In this document: piece by piece, positions 1-11,490 of the stretch
Numbering within the stretch: position 1 is the first letter of the stretch
Layout of the letters: every line of letters starts with the position of its first letter
NCBI RefSeq assembly: GCF_018812025.1
Contig: NC_063054.1
Coordinates: 23,713,142 to 23,777,141, forward strand
Length of the DNA: 64,000 bases
Reading direction: 5' to 3'
Source of the DNA: Megalobrama amblycephala
Lineage: Eukaryota > Chordata > Actinopteri > Cypriniformes > Xenocyprididae
The notes under the pieces: generated by a model
The model's input: the letters and a program-made list of their open reading frames with translations, nothing else
Database searches by the model: none
What the model was told of the DNA's origin: nothing
Position numbers and translations under genes: made by a program

Positions 1-1284
1 AAAATTTCTTCAGGTGTATCAACCACACCCATAAACTCATAAAATTTTTGTTCAGTTATTTATTAATTTGTTTCTGTAGTTTTGCCCCTTCCAGAGTATT
101 GTCTGATGACATCATCACAAGAGTCTGTTATTGCTTGTCGAATTAAGATTATTAATTAGAAGATGTGAATGTCACTCGTTATTAATACTAGATAACTTTT
201 AAGACTGCATTGGACTACAGCTTTTAAATCTAACTTATTTCTTTCTCTCTGTTCCTTATGTGCTGTTTGTGATGGGCTGCTCATTGTGACACTCAGGTAA
301 GTAAAACTCAGTCTCTTATAATCATGAATCTTAGAGTAAATGAAAGTAATTCTTAATCTTAAATAATATATACTCCTGCAAATAAGCTTTTTCTGCAGTG
401 GCATTGGGTAACTGAAAACGTTTACGTTTGCGTGGTGGCGTGCCACTAGGTGTCAGTATTAAACATTTACCCATTTGGCAAATTTTAGATGTGCATTTTT
501 TATCTTTTAAGAAGTAAATAAGAGTCAGCTAAACTACTCGCATACTATTGTAATTCTCATAAAAATGACTTGCTGACTTGAACCAAACCCTTAAATTGTA
601 ATTAGGATTTTTTTTTTTTAGATAATTTTGATACCTAAATGACCAATTGGGTTGACTCATTACCTTTTAATATGGTGCAGAAACTGTTGTTTCGTCATAC
701 ATTTTTTTTTCTCGTATAATTGTAATTTCTGCTTTTAAGAAAAGTTTGTGGCATACTCTTAAATACAATTCACCTGACTTTATTCAGTAGTGCTTTTGTT
801 ACAGTGTTTAACTTCTTAATCTCAAAATTACATTTGATAATGTTGACCCAGTCTTTTACAATAGGGTGTGTCCTGTGGGCTACTGGCACACACCAGTACA
901 AACTGTTAATGGAGCATGTAATTGAAGAACTTAAACCAAAATACAACACGCATACATGAACAAGATCATCACTGTGACATATAGTTATGTCAGTTCCACA
1001 GAAACACATAAAAACATATCTCATTCATGCCTGTAGGACTTGTTCGAACTGTTTGCAGTGTGTTTGGGCTTTTAGTGAGCATTGATTTTTCCTCTTGCCA
1101 AAGTACTCTGTTGTTGTCACCTACCAAGATAATGTGGTTTATATGTGGTTTATAACCCACTGTCAGGGTTTGTCATTATTTAGCTCATAGGCAGCTTTCG
1201 TCATTAGTACTTTTGATTCTTAGCATTGGAGAGAAGCTTCAACTAAACCTCATGTATAAATTTAATCCTAAATGCAATTGAACA

Positions 1285-1290
<6 letters not shown>

Positions 1291-1357
<67 letters not shown>
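1291..1357. repeat. (TA)n microsatellite
   Basis: A pure alternating TA tract of 67 bp. Confidence 0.97.
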
Positions 1358-1360
<3 letters not shown>

Positions 1361-2483
1361 TGAGACTCCTTTTTCTTCTTAGCTCATATGTTGTCTCTGT
1401 CCCAAACTATGTCAGGATCTTTTTTGTCTGTTCTGTGTCTAGGTCATTTGACTCTTCCATTGGAAATCAATGAACCCATATAGGTACCATTTCAGTGCTC
1501 AATAATTTGCTTTGAGGCCACCTGATGTCATTTCCTTTTGCCCCCTCTGCTCTTCTTAATGATGATGATAGTGATCAAACCTATACCTTATAGTGTCCGC
1601 TCCTGTAAATGACCAGAGTCTAAGCTGCATCCATCCATAAATGTTCATTTAAGCTGATTGTGGTACATGCAGCTGGCATGTAAGCACATAGCTTAGAGCA
1701 GTGAAAGATCTCCATAAAACCACATGAATCTGGCACACAATCACAAACAAACAGGACTGTCTGTGAAGGGGGTTGATGCTGAAATGGCTAGCCGGGACAG
1801 CTGTTAAGCTGTTGCTGGGTTTGATAACACAGCAACACAGTGTTACGAGGGATTAAGTGATTGTGGTCTATCAGAGCACAGTTCATAAAGGTGGTAAGCT
1901 TGAGCCTGCCTCTGTCCTGGAATTGCTGACAGTCCAAAAAATTTCACAAATGCGCACACCGTTTTTGTGTAAGTGTGTGTAACTGAAACTGTGCTGTAGA
2001 GTGTATTTGCTTTTAACAGGATATAAATGATTATTGTGCGAGCAAAACTGAGTCCCAAATTTTACATTTCTGTTGCAAAATTCCTGTCTGAACATGTGAT
2101 GACAATTTTTCTCTCTTAGTTATGACCTCTAAAATGTCTTTCGGATGCATGCTTAAAAAATTGTAGGTCATCCGGGGTTTTTTTTTTTTTTTTTTGCATA
2201 CTGTTCTATGAATACTGTTTTTATGAATGCTGCTAGGGCTGAGTTGACGGTATTGAATACTCTATTTTAATAATTTCTCATTTTGCTGATCTGATATCAA
2301 TTTTTATCTCCCAAGATTGGTCTTTTAGTCTATTCCGCTGTTAATCTGTTAATATGTGAATAAAATCTTCACTAAACATTAATACAACTCCCATCCAATA
2401 ATTGCGATTATAATCATGCTTCTGATAAGAAAAAAAGTCTAATTTTTCATATTCAAATGTCATTTTGACAATCTTGTAACGTG

Positions 2484-2600
2484 ACAGATCACTGTCAGTT
2501 CAAGAGGCAGCTTGAAGCGCACGCAAAGTGATCATCTCTTCCTCTTTACTAGTTATAATAACACGAAAAACATGATTGAACCTCAGAAGGTATGTTGAAA
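2484..2600. repeat. dispersed repeat fragment shared with 29806-29925
   Basis: GTGACAGATCACTGT, CAGTTCAAG, TGATCATCTCTTCCT and AAACATGA occur in the same order at both places. This indicates two diverged copies of one interspersed repeat. No ends are resolved here. Confidence 0.5.
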
Positions 2601-5191
2601 GAAACAATTTACTGAAATGTATCATGTTTCATGTAATCACTCAATCAGTGTTTCCACTGTGAAAAGTTGTCAATAAAACAGCTTGTAAACAAGCGTGTCA
2701 CGTAACGTTATATTTACCTCAGGAAAGCCATTCAGTGAGCATAGCTTGTTAGTTAGTTAAAAAAATAACTCTAGTAAGGAACATATTGCTTAACATATGC
2801 ATTATATTGCATTGCATATTCATGATATTTTTACTTTACCTGTTAGTGATGGCTTATGTTTGAATAAATCTGCCATGAAAACAAGGTTTTATGACAGCCA
2901 CCATTTAAATGTTAATATTTCATTAAAAATTGGAGTAGAAACATATGTCATTTTAAAAGGTGGATATAAAAACTGACTTATGTGCAATTTTTTATTTTTT
3001 TTCTGTATTATTATATCTAAATATAAATCGCAATTTAATCTAATAGTTTGGGCTTAGTTGTTAATTGTAACCTTAAATATTATAGTAATATGCCAACTGA
3101 AAGGGTTCTCTGTATAGTTTATAGCAGTGTTTGAGAATTGTTTTCCTAAAGGATAATTCACATATACTGAGCCTGAAATATATCCAAAAGATTCAATGTT
3201 TTAGCTTGTGAATTGATTTGTGAGTTTCTGTCTCAATACCTCACCCTAAATATTGCATTTGCAGACATAGTACTCATTTGACATACTGCTTTTAGCAAAC
3301 TATCGACAGGGCACACGTTCAGATGTGGCGCAACACTAACAGCTAGTTTTTTAATCAACAATGTGCGCATGAACGGCCATGTGCGTCCATACATGTCTTT
3401 GAAAGTGGAAAAAGAGAAAGATAGAGCGAGAACAAGACAAGGGAGTGAGATAAACAAGGAAGAGATGACGGGAAAGGGGGAGTGTTTGTGGTGGGAGAAC
3501 GAGCGAGCTGGAGAGAGGGAGTGACAGAGAGGGAGTGTCAGTGAGTTTGCATATGTTCCCAGTGAGCAGGCCTGCGTGTGTATCTGGATATGGGCTCGCT
3601 CACGGGTGTGGGATTGACATCTCCAGGAATCTCTGATGGACATAAAGCCGGAGCCATGTCATGCCTGGAAGGTGGGACGTTTCTCTGTCTGAATGCATGC
3701 TGTCTTTTGTTGTATATGTCCACGTGTGTGTGAGCGTGTGTGTGTTTGTGCGTGTTTTAGAGAAAGATTGACAGTAGGGGAATCTTTGCTTGATATTAAA
3801 AGGGAAGGAGGGTCTTTGTGGTTGGAAAAATCTCTTCTTGCTTTTGGATTTCCTCTTTTTCTGTTTCCTTTGTTTTTCCCTTTTCCTTTCCTTTTTCTGT
3901 AACAATTTGCCCTTTTTTACTTTCATGTTGATATTTATTGCAGTATTATACAATTAAATTACATATTGTTTATAGTTTTGTTGTTTGTTGGAGTGGATGA
4001 ATCTGTGTAAGTGAATATGTTTCAAATTTAGTGAGTGTGTGTCAGCTGTTGAAGGCACAGTTGCAGCAGGCATGTGTCGTGGCATAGTGCTGGCCCGTGT
4101 GCAGTGGACATCAAAAGTGTGTTCGCCCAGATACCTCACTTTTTCTTGTTCCCTGGAGCTCTTTTTGTTTTTCTTTCTCTCTCTGTATGACATTTTCAGC
4201 ATTATGAGATCAGGTGTAAATGATTTTTTAGAGCATAATTTTTATGGAAAACTCTTTTTGCATTATGATGCATCTGCGTCTCCTGTCACCTAAAACAAAA
4301 ATAAATTGAGGAATACTTTTCTATGTTATTATTAAATTAAGCTTTTTCAACATCAAATAGTTTGTTATTTTATCACTTTAAATTCATTTAGTCATTACTA
4401 CTGTTTTAAAAGGACTAAATATCAAAATATCTTCAAATAAGTAGTGGGATATATATCCCTGTACTTGATCATTTATAACCTATTACTACATCATACTGCA
4501 ACCCAATAATATTTATTTATTTATTTTTACATTTTTTTAATCAATGGCTTTTGATGGTTGTTTTTCCTGGCATACACCAATATGTTTTTCTGCCATGCAA
4601 CAATAAATAGATTTCTGAACTCGTCCACCTAGATGTTGTTCTACTTCTGCAGACTTTTAACAATGAGTGAATTTTCAGATGGAAGAGCAGATCAAGCAGT
4701 AAATCTGCCTCATTAGAGAAAGACTCAGGTTTATTTATTGCATAACCTTTGATTTGACCCAAGGCGCTGCTGCCATGCCAATTACTTTTGGATTACTGGA
4801 TTACTTTCTTTCTTTCTTTTTTTTGTTTGTTGAGTTTGAAGAAGTGGTCTGACAAGATTGATTTACTAAATAGATGTTTGGCTTTCTGTTTACTGCAGAA
4901 TGAAGGAACAGAAATCTGATTACTCAAGCCAGTTAAACCAGATGTAGTGCTCATACTAATGATGTGTCTCTGAGGATGTGGGTATGTGTGTGTAGAGAGT
5001 TTGTGTAACAGGGGTGAACTCCAGTCGTGTATGTGAGTTGCACATTTGGATATACAACTGAGACCCTGTAGCTATGCATGGAAGACATAACCCCTAATTT
5101 CAGAGTTAACCTATATATAAACTAGTGCTAAGACATGTTAGACACTTATAGCAGCCGTGTGAAGCAAAACAACTTTATAGACAAGGTCACG

Positions 5192-5198
<7 letters not shown>

Positions 5199-5263
<65 letters not shown>
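5199..5263. repeat. (TA)n microsatellite
   Basis: A 65-bp alternating AT tract following an imperfect GTATATACAT lead. Confidence 0.96.
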
Positions 5264-5267
<4 letters not shown>

Positions 5268-6326
5268 ATATAAGTTTCTAGTTTTATTTTGATGTTTCAG
5301 TTTTGATTTAATTTTGATTATACATTAATATTTTTAATTTCTTTTTATTAATAGAAGTTTATTTATTTTGTATCTCTGGAAAATGACTAGGTTTAGCTTT
5401 GTTTTTATTTTGCTTTTAGTTCATTAATCTGCCTATGATGGTAGGGAACCTTTTCAGATGATGAGAAAAACTAGTTGTTGTACGCCAATCAGACATCAGG
5501 CTTCTTCTGTATCAGGTGGTTCTTTTTGACCAAATACACTAGTACAGTAAAAAATCAGGCTTTGGAAATTTTGATCAGAATTTTGTTCACATTTATAGTA
5601 TCAGTTTAGCTTTTGTTATTTTGTAAACTCATGTTTTTATTTTTATTTCAGTTAAAATAGTCTTCATAATATTTTAATTCATATTTAATATTTTATATTT
5701 ATTGTTCTTATTTTATATTCTTTTTAATTTTATTTTCATAATATTATTTAATCAGATCTACACATATGAGAACATTTTACAGGGTTGCAAAACACTGAGT
5801 TGCAATGTGTTTTTTTTTTTTTCTTAACATTCTTGTTAACCTTGATTCTGTTTGTTATGACCCTCCATGACCTCCTCGATCCTATTATACTACAGACACC
5901 TGTGCTTCTGGTATATGAGAGGTTGCGACTCTCAGGTTGACATCGCCTACACTTTGACCCCACGGGGAGTTCTCACGCTTACTGTCTGCCACATTCCTTG
6001 CTGGTCGTTTTACAGCACACTCATTACTATAAAAGTGCTATGTTACTTCAGACGCCACATGACAGTCAAATACTTCTGTAGTATCATGTTATTTCTTAAG
6101 AATGTCTGATGTTTTCTGTGAATTTCTATAGATCTCAAGCTTTTGTTGGACTTCTGTAGAAGGAAAAAGGATGAGGGTATGGTATGTGGTTTAGTTTCAG
6201 TTTTACAGTAGTATTACAGTGTTTTGTGTATATTAATGCTTGAATGGTTCGCTGGTTATTCTTGCCCAACCTTAGAACAAAAAAAAAAAGCCTTTATGGA
6301 CTGTAATGCAGTTTATCATCTCACCA

Positions 6327-6342
6327 TTGCTAGAGGGCGCTG
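6327..6342 (+). promoter_or_regulatory. partial CTCF-type motif
   Basis: TTGCTAGAGGGCGCTG matches the central TAGAGGGCGC core, but the leading CCA is replaced by TTG. Confidence 0.3.
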
Positions 6343-7202
6343 TTTCTTTCTTTGTAAACAGTCCTGTTCACTAACCTGTGATTGCCAGGGCTACACAATT
6401 TGCCATCTCAGCAGGTTAACAGCACCCAACACAATTCACTTTAATCAGATTGTATTTAGATTACCACACATGATTAAACGCTCACATTAAACAACACTCA
6501 GTAGTACTGTATAGCAGTGGACTCAATCACTTCTGGTAGTACAGGAAGTATGATTAGAGTTTTCTTTGGGCAGGTTTTCTGCTGAGTCTCAGACTGGGAA
6601 TGTAATTTGACTAAGGAAATTGCTTTTTTTTTCTCTTTTAAGGAAATTATTTCTTTTTAAAGAAGTTATGTCTCTGTTTTAAGAAGGAATATGGGTTTGG
6701 TAGCTGTTTTTATAAGGATCTTGTTTTATGTGCAATTTAGACTAACTAAATCTGGTAAGGATATGTAATTAGGTTGAACGCTAGCTCTGTGTTTGACGTT
6801 TAACTTAAAGCCAATAGACATCAACCTGTTTCTGTGCTGGCAGAAGTGCTTGTGCTTTTTCATTTAGGCTTAATTACCTGTAACATGAGGGCATTTGTGT
6901 GACTGTGTGTGCGTCTGATAATCTGGGTTAAGAGATTAACCCGAGATGAACAAGAGAAGCCAAACACACTGACCAAAGCACTGGTGGGACAAAGAGGATG
7001 ATGCGTCCAGAGAGGTGGAGAGATCAGCAATAACTTCACAACTGTGGTCTCTCGCAGAACCCTTTATCAGATCCCCAAAAACTGTCTGAACACATGAAGA
7101 TTTCTGTTAACAGCTTGAGATTTTTGTTTCTGCAATGGCATTGCTTGAAACATCAATTCTCTAACAACTGAAACTTTCTAAACTGTGAGTTCCTGTAGAG
7201 AG

Positions 7203-7205
<3 letters not shown>

Positions 7206-7236
<31 letters not shown>
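7206..7236. repeat. A31 homopolymer
   Basis: 31 consecutive A after GAGCTT. It could be the tail of a retroposed sequence, but no recognisable body precedes it. Confidence 0.9.
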
Positions 7237-7238
<2 letters not shown>

Positions 7239-7319
7239 TGTAATATTTTAATGTTTTCTTTATTTTATATTGTATTATATATTATTTTTAATATATTATT
7301 TTAATAAGAAATACTTTAC

Positions 7320-7560
7320 AGTAAGGTTCCATTTGTTAACAGTAGTTAACCATGTTAATTAACATGAGCTAACAAAGAAAAATACTTCTAAAGCATTTAT
7401 TAATTTTAATGTTAATTTAATAATACATCATTAGAACCAAAAATTGTACCTGTTAATATTATTGAATGATCAGAGCAAACATGAATTAACAATGAACAGT
7501 TGTATTTTTATTAACTAATGTTCACAAAGAACAACATATAAGAAAGTTGCAAAAAAATTT
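7320..7560. repeat. diverged GTTAAC/TTAACATTA-rich interspersed repeat
   Basis: GTAAGGTTCCATTTGTTAAC, multiple TTAACATGA and AATGAACA words, and TTAACTAATGTTCACAAA form a known cyprinid-type repeat pattern. It follows a 31-base A run at 7206-7236. Confidence 0.45.
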
Positions 7561-7878
7561 GTCAACCTTGATATAGTTTTAATTAATACCCATAAAACAT
7601 TTGAAACTTTCTAAATTGTGAGTTCCAGATGTTGATGAAATTATAGAGTAGCAGAGAGTGTGTTTTTTTTTCTTGGTGGTTTTGGATATGCAACCCTGTG
7701 TGTAATCTGACACCCTGCGGATTGCGGCTTTTGTTTGCGCAAATCAATTCAATTCAAGCAGACCGAAAGAAAAGAGTGCGGAGAGGAGGAGAGGGGTTTG
7801 TCTTCTGGAGATCCACTGAGAGTCCCTCGTGTGCTACAAAGAACAAGCCCCGCCCACTGCCTCCCTCCCCCTCCGAGG

Positions 7879-7885
7879 ATATAAG
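7879..7885 (+). promoter_or_regulatory. nhsl1: TATA-like box upstream of the 7999 first exon
   Basis: ATATAAG sits in a GC-rich, C-run stretch (7850-7880) inside otherwise A+T-rich DNA, 114 bp before ATG 7999. A transcript would start near 7910. A short ATG frame at 7910-7936 ends before the main ATG and might act as an upstream frame if transcription starts early enough. The promoter call is inference from position and composition. Confidence 0.4.
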
Positions 7886-7998
7886 ACAGGAGGACAGGGG
7901 ACAGACCTGATGTTGGCGGATGAAGGGGTTGGGTGAGAGGGAGGGGGTCAAATCTAGGACCGCCCCCAGGACAGCACCGGGCCTGAGGATCCTTCAGC

Positions 7999-8323
7999 AT
8001 GCTGACATATGCTAAGCACCTCTCTATCGTGCATGTAGTGGACTGCTGCTTCCAAGAGCGGGATGCCAACCTTTGCACCTGCAAGATGGGCAACACTCCA
8101 CCCTCACAGCTCCAGTCTTCAGCCCTGGATCTGGCCCAAACCCCTGGCACCAGGAGCGATTGTGGCATCAGACGCAGACTGCTGGCTTCGAAGGTCCATC
8201 AGAGACCCGAATCACTGTGGACCCCTAAACCAATGCTAAGAGTGGATGGCAAAGGATCAAAAGGGGACACACTCGCACGCTCTCAGTCCTGTTGCAAGAG
8301 GAACTCTGTATCTTGCTTTCCCT
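7999..8323 (+). CDS. nhsl1: nhsl1 alternative first coding exon (long N-terminus)
   Basis: From ATG 7999 the frame stays open for 108 codons and reaches a strong donor (CCT then GTGAGTATG at 8324). Exactly one base is left over, so it joins exon 2 at 32654 in frame (codon TCT, Ser). This is the same phase as the short first exon at 29053. The result would be a 1636-residue protein whose first 108 residues replace the short MVFIGTSLK start. The peptide begins MLTYAKHLSIVHVVDCC, contains an internal MGNTPPS and is rich in Cys, Arg and Ser. I do not recognise a domain, and it is not the WAVE homology domain. A TATA-like box lies about 115 bp upstream of the ATG. The exon is GC-richer than its surroundings. 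It could still be a chance open frame, but frame, donor and phase agree. Confidence 0.62.
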
Positions 8324-8485
8324 GTGAGTATGCGGAAATGTTTGTATGGTTTTGAATGTTCTAATAGGTTGGCTTACTGTCATTCTAGTGAATTTAGTAG
8401 TTTGAATGGAATAATTTGAATGGAAACGTCCAAATAACATTCAAATGACAACTTGACAACACTAAATATGTGTTGAAATGGTTAT

Positions 8486-8742
8486 TTAAAAGTTCATCCA
8501 CAAATTATGTATGACTTTCTTTCTTCTGTGGAACATAAAAGAAGATATTCTGAGAAATGTATCAGTGTTTATTTCTATTCATATAATGGAAGTCAGTGGT
8601 AACCAAAATTTTTTGGTTACCAACATTCTTCAAAATAACTTTTTGTTCCTTCTGATAAAAGAAAGTCTTACAGATTTGTAACAAAATGAGGGTGAGTAAA
8701 TAATGACAAATTTTTCATTTTTGGGTGAACTTTTCTTTAATT
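8486..8742. repeat. short inverted-end repeat (GTTCATCC ... GGGTGAAC)
   Basis: The left end AAAGTTCATCC and right end GGGTGAACTTTT are inverted. The interior GACTTTCTTTCTTCTGTGGA and GAGGGTGAGTAAATAATGA are common cyprinid repeat words. It lies just downstream of the long-form first exon. Confidence 0.55.
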
Positions 8743-8925
8743 AAACTGATTAGGCAGCACATTTACTGAACTTTTAGAAGTTTTTGCAAACACCATTTAC
8801 GTTGCTTTTAGCTGTGCTTGCTTTTGTCAGAACATGCCGCGTTCGCTGTCATCATCTTTGGTGTGACTTCTTTTGTCTGAGGTGTTCAAACCAATCGGCG
8901 CGCAGATTGTTCTGTTAAGACTTTG

Positions 8926-8938
8926 TGACCTTTGACCT
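8926..8938 (-). promoter_or_regulatory. DR1 nuclear-receptor-type half-site pair
   Basis: TGACCTTTGACCT, which on the minus strand reads AGGTCA-A-AGGTCA, is a perfect direct repeat with 1-bp spacing of the kind bound by HNF4, RXR or PPAR dimers. It lies 0.6 kb downstream of the long-form first exon. Function is unknown. Confidence 0.35.
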
Positions 8939-9847
8939 TTAGAGATGTGACTGAACCTCTTTGGCTTGACCCCTTGGGGCCCCTTCCCTTCCTGTCCTTA
9001 ATAAGGTTAGCTTCATTCACTCAGTATCATGCAGAAGGCCATTTATTGATCTTTCATAGCATCACACATATGGACGGTTGACCGTTCATGATATATGCGA
9101 TCAATGAGCGACTCTAAAGGTTATAGTATGAAGTGTGCCGAAAAAGTCAAGTGCAAAAGGTGAGAGGATGGGGATGATGGGGATGTATTTATGGTGTAGC
9201 ATTAAACACGGGCTGTTTAAGCTCATTTCGAACAGTCTTTAATCATGCAGAGTGTTAAGTTGTCTAGATAGGCACTTTAAACGTATGTTAGCATGAATTG
9301 ATTATCTATAATGAGTCATATCAGAGGCTCAGATACAGTAGAATGATAAGAAACAGAAGAGAACTGACCCAGCTGCCCATGGGAACCCATGATAATAGGA
9401 AACAGCTGACTGATCTTTCCTGATTCTGATGGAGGGGACAGAACTGACCCAGATACAGTGTCCCCATCACCTCAGTGAGTCAATTATTATCTGATGAAAC
9501 CAGTGGAGGGGAGAAAACAGACCAGAGAGGTGAAGAGGGGAACAATGAATGAGTGTGAAAGGGCTTCAGATTGAAGAGGGAGGAGAAGGTGTGATATAAA
9601 AGATGGAGATGTTTTATAATGCAGGTGATAAGAAGGACAAAGAGGTTTTAAATGGAGGTTTTAGACATACTGTGTGATTGATACTGTATAGAGATAAATG
9701 GATATGGTAAGAGCAAACCTTGAGCCATACATATTGGCTTCAACACAAGTTATGCCTGGTTTTCTGCATAGTGAATGATAATACAATAAAATCCCATAGA
9801 CTCACATTAAAGTCGCAATGAAACAGTAGTGACAGATGTTTTCTTAA

Positions 9848-10523
9848 AGGTCCCGTTCTTCGTGATCCCATGTTTCAAACTTTAGTTAGTGTGTAATGAA
9901 GTTGTTAGAGTATAAATAAAATCTGTAAAATTTTAAAGCTCAAAGTTCAATGCCAAGCGAGATATTTTATTTAACAGAAGTCGCCTACATCGAACGGCCA
10001 GTTTGGACTACATCCCTCTACTTCCTTCTTTAATGACGTCACTAAAACAGTTTTTTGACTAACCTCCGCCCACAGGAATACACAAGAGTTGCGTTTGTAG
10101 AGTGTGTTTGTCGCCATGTCGTCGAAACGCTGTTATTTTCATCCCGCAGTCCAATCACCGGGTCTGATTCCGGCTCAAATTGATAGGGTAAAATTAAAGA
10201 CATGTTTACAATAACACTGAGCGCGTGCATCTCCACGTTATGGTAAGAGGCGTGACCTTTCCGGGCAAGGAGCGCTAAGCTGCTGTCGAATCACAACACA
10301 GGAACCGCTGGCACAATCAGAACTTGTTACGTATTTCTGAAGGAGGGACTTCATAGAACAAGGAAGTCATCAGCCCGTTTTTATGACAGTGGAAACAGCG
10401 GTATACAGATAAGTAAATTATGTGAAAAATACTGTGTTTTTTTACACGCGAAACATGAACACAGGTTATATTGCACACTATAAACACAATCAAAGCTTCA
10501 AAAAACCACGAAAAACGGGACCT
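9848..10523. mobile_element. TTAA-flanked transposon, second family (676 bp)
   Basis: The left end AGGTCCCGTTCTTCGTG and the complemented right end AGGTCCCGTTTTTCGTG match at 16 of 17 positions. TTAA flanks both sides (9844-9847, 10524-10527). The interior is unrelated to the 965-bp family. A 64-codon minus-strand frame inside (10042-10236) has no recognisable product. Confidence 0.8.
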
Positions 10524-11490
10524 TTAAGTATTGTGAGATATATCCAAGTGTAACAGATAACAGATGTATTGGTTGTTGATTGATTTTTGAGATGTGAGCA
10601 TTGCACTCAAAAGTGGAGTCAGATGAACGCGAGCTTGCAGTCGCGGGTTTAAGCAGACTAAATGATTGGAGAAGTCCTGCATACACCAGAGAAGCCTGTC
10701 ATTTTCATATTTTTATTAAACATAAGGTCAAAACATTCTTTAAAAATTAAACATTTAATTTTTTTTAAAAATGATTTAACAAATATATATTATAAAAATA
10801 TATATTAAAAAATATACATTTAATTTTAAAATATTTACTGAATGGGCTTGATTGATTCTTCTCAGGAAAGGTGCTTAGTGTCTAGAGTTTAGTTTTAAAG
10901 TTGACCTGGGCTGCTCTAGTGTAATTGTAGAGCCGATGGTCTCTGCCCTCTCACGCTGGTCTGAGCTAATGTATTGTGACAGCTCAAGATGCTCCATAGA
11001 TCAGCTCTGCTTTGTGTTTAGCACACTACTGTCATGCCCTGCTGAATTAACAGTCTTGGTATATACTTTGAGTGTAAACTCACATACTTTCTCTTTCCTG
11101 TCTTGCTTTTCTTTTCTCATTAATTTTTCTTTTTTTTCTTTTCTGAATCTTGTATTGTTCTGTGACACTTGTCATGGATGAAGTAGGGTTACAGTATTAG
11201 ACACTGAGCAGGTGTTGCACAGATCTCTGCTAAGCCGAGCTCAAGCATTGTGGCCAGTGGTTGGTCAATTCCTCTGTATATCCTCTCAGGGGACTGACAG
11301 AAACTGGCAGGAGCAGGCACTGAATAATGAGACATGTTTAAAGAAATTCATTTCTCAAGGGAGTTGGAAATTGGAGCCAAAATGCATTGGCGGCAGAAGC
11401 GATGAGAAAATCATAGAAGAATTCTCTGGAGAATCTGAGAGACTGATGTAGAAAGTTAGAGCAAAATACTGTCCATAAAGTGTTACAGAG

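Larger units (their letters stand above)
1..7690. other. no recognised exon; repeat-rich DNA upstream of or within nhsl1
   Basis: It holds two long (TA)n tracts, a purine-rich stretch (3400-3545), T-rich low-complexity DNA, repeat fragments (2484-2600, 7320-7560) and an A31 run. All open frames are short and lack splice or homology support. The N-terminal WAVE-homology exon of full-length nhsl1 was looked for and not seen. Confidence 0.6.

Noticed and set aside
3233..3643. 136-codon minus-strand frame rich in Ser and His
   Set aside because: It reads the complement of a GA-rich simple stretch. No domain or promoter-like support is seen.
3638..3673. Possible mini first exon (ATGGACATAAAG... 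then GTGGGA)
   Set aside because: The main ATG leaves phase 0, which does not fit exon 2. The second ATG fits phase 1 but codes for only five residues before a weak donor.
7749..8168. 139-codon minus-strand frame opposite the long-form first exon
   Set aside because: The plus-strand frame has a strong donor in the right phase. The antisense frame has none and looks like a shadow of the GC-rich sequence.
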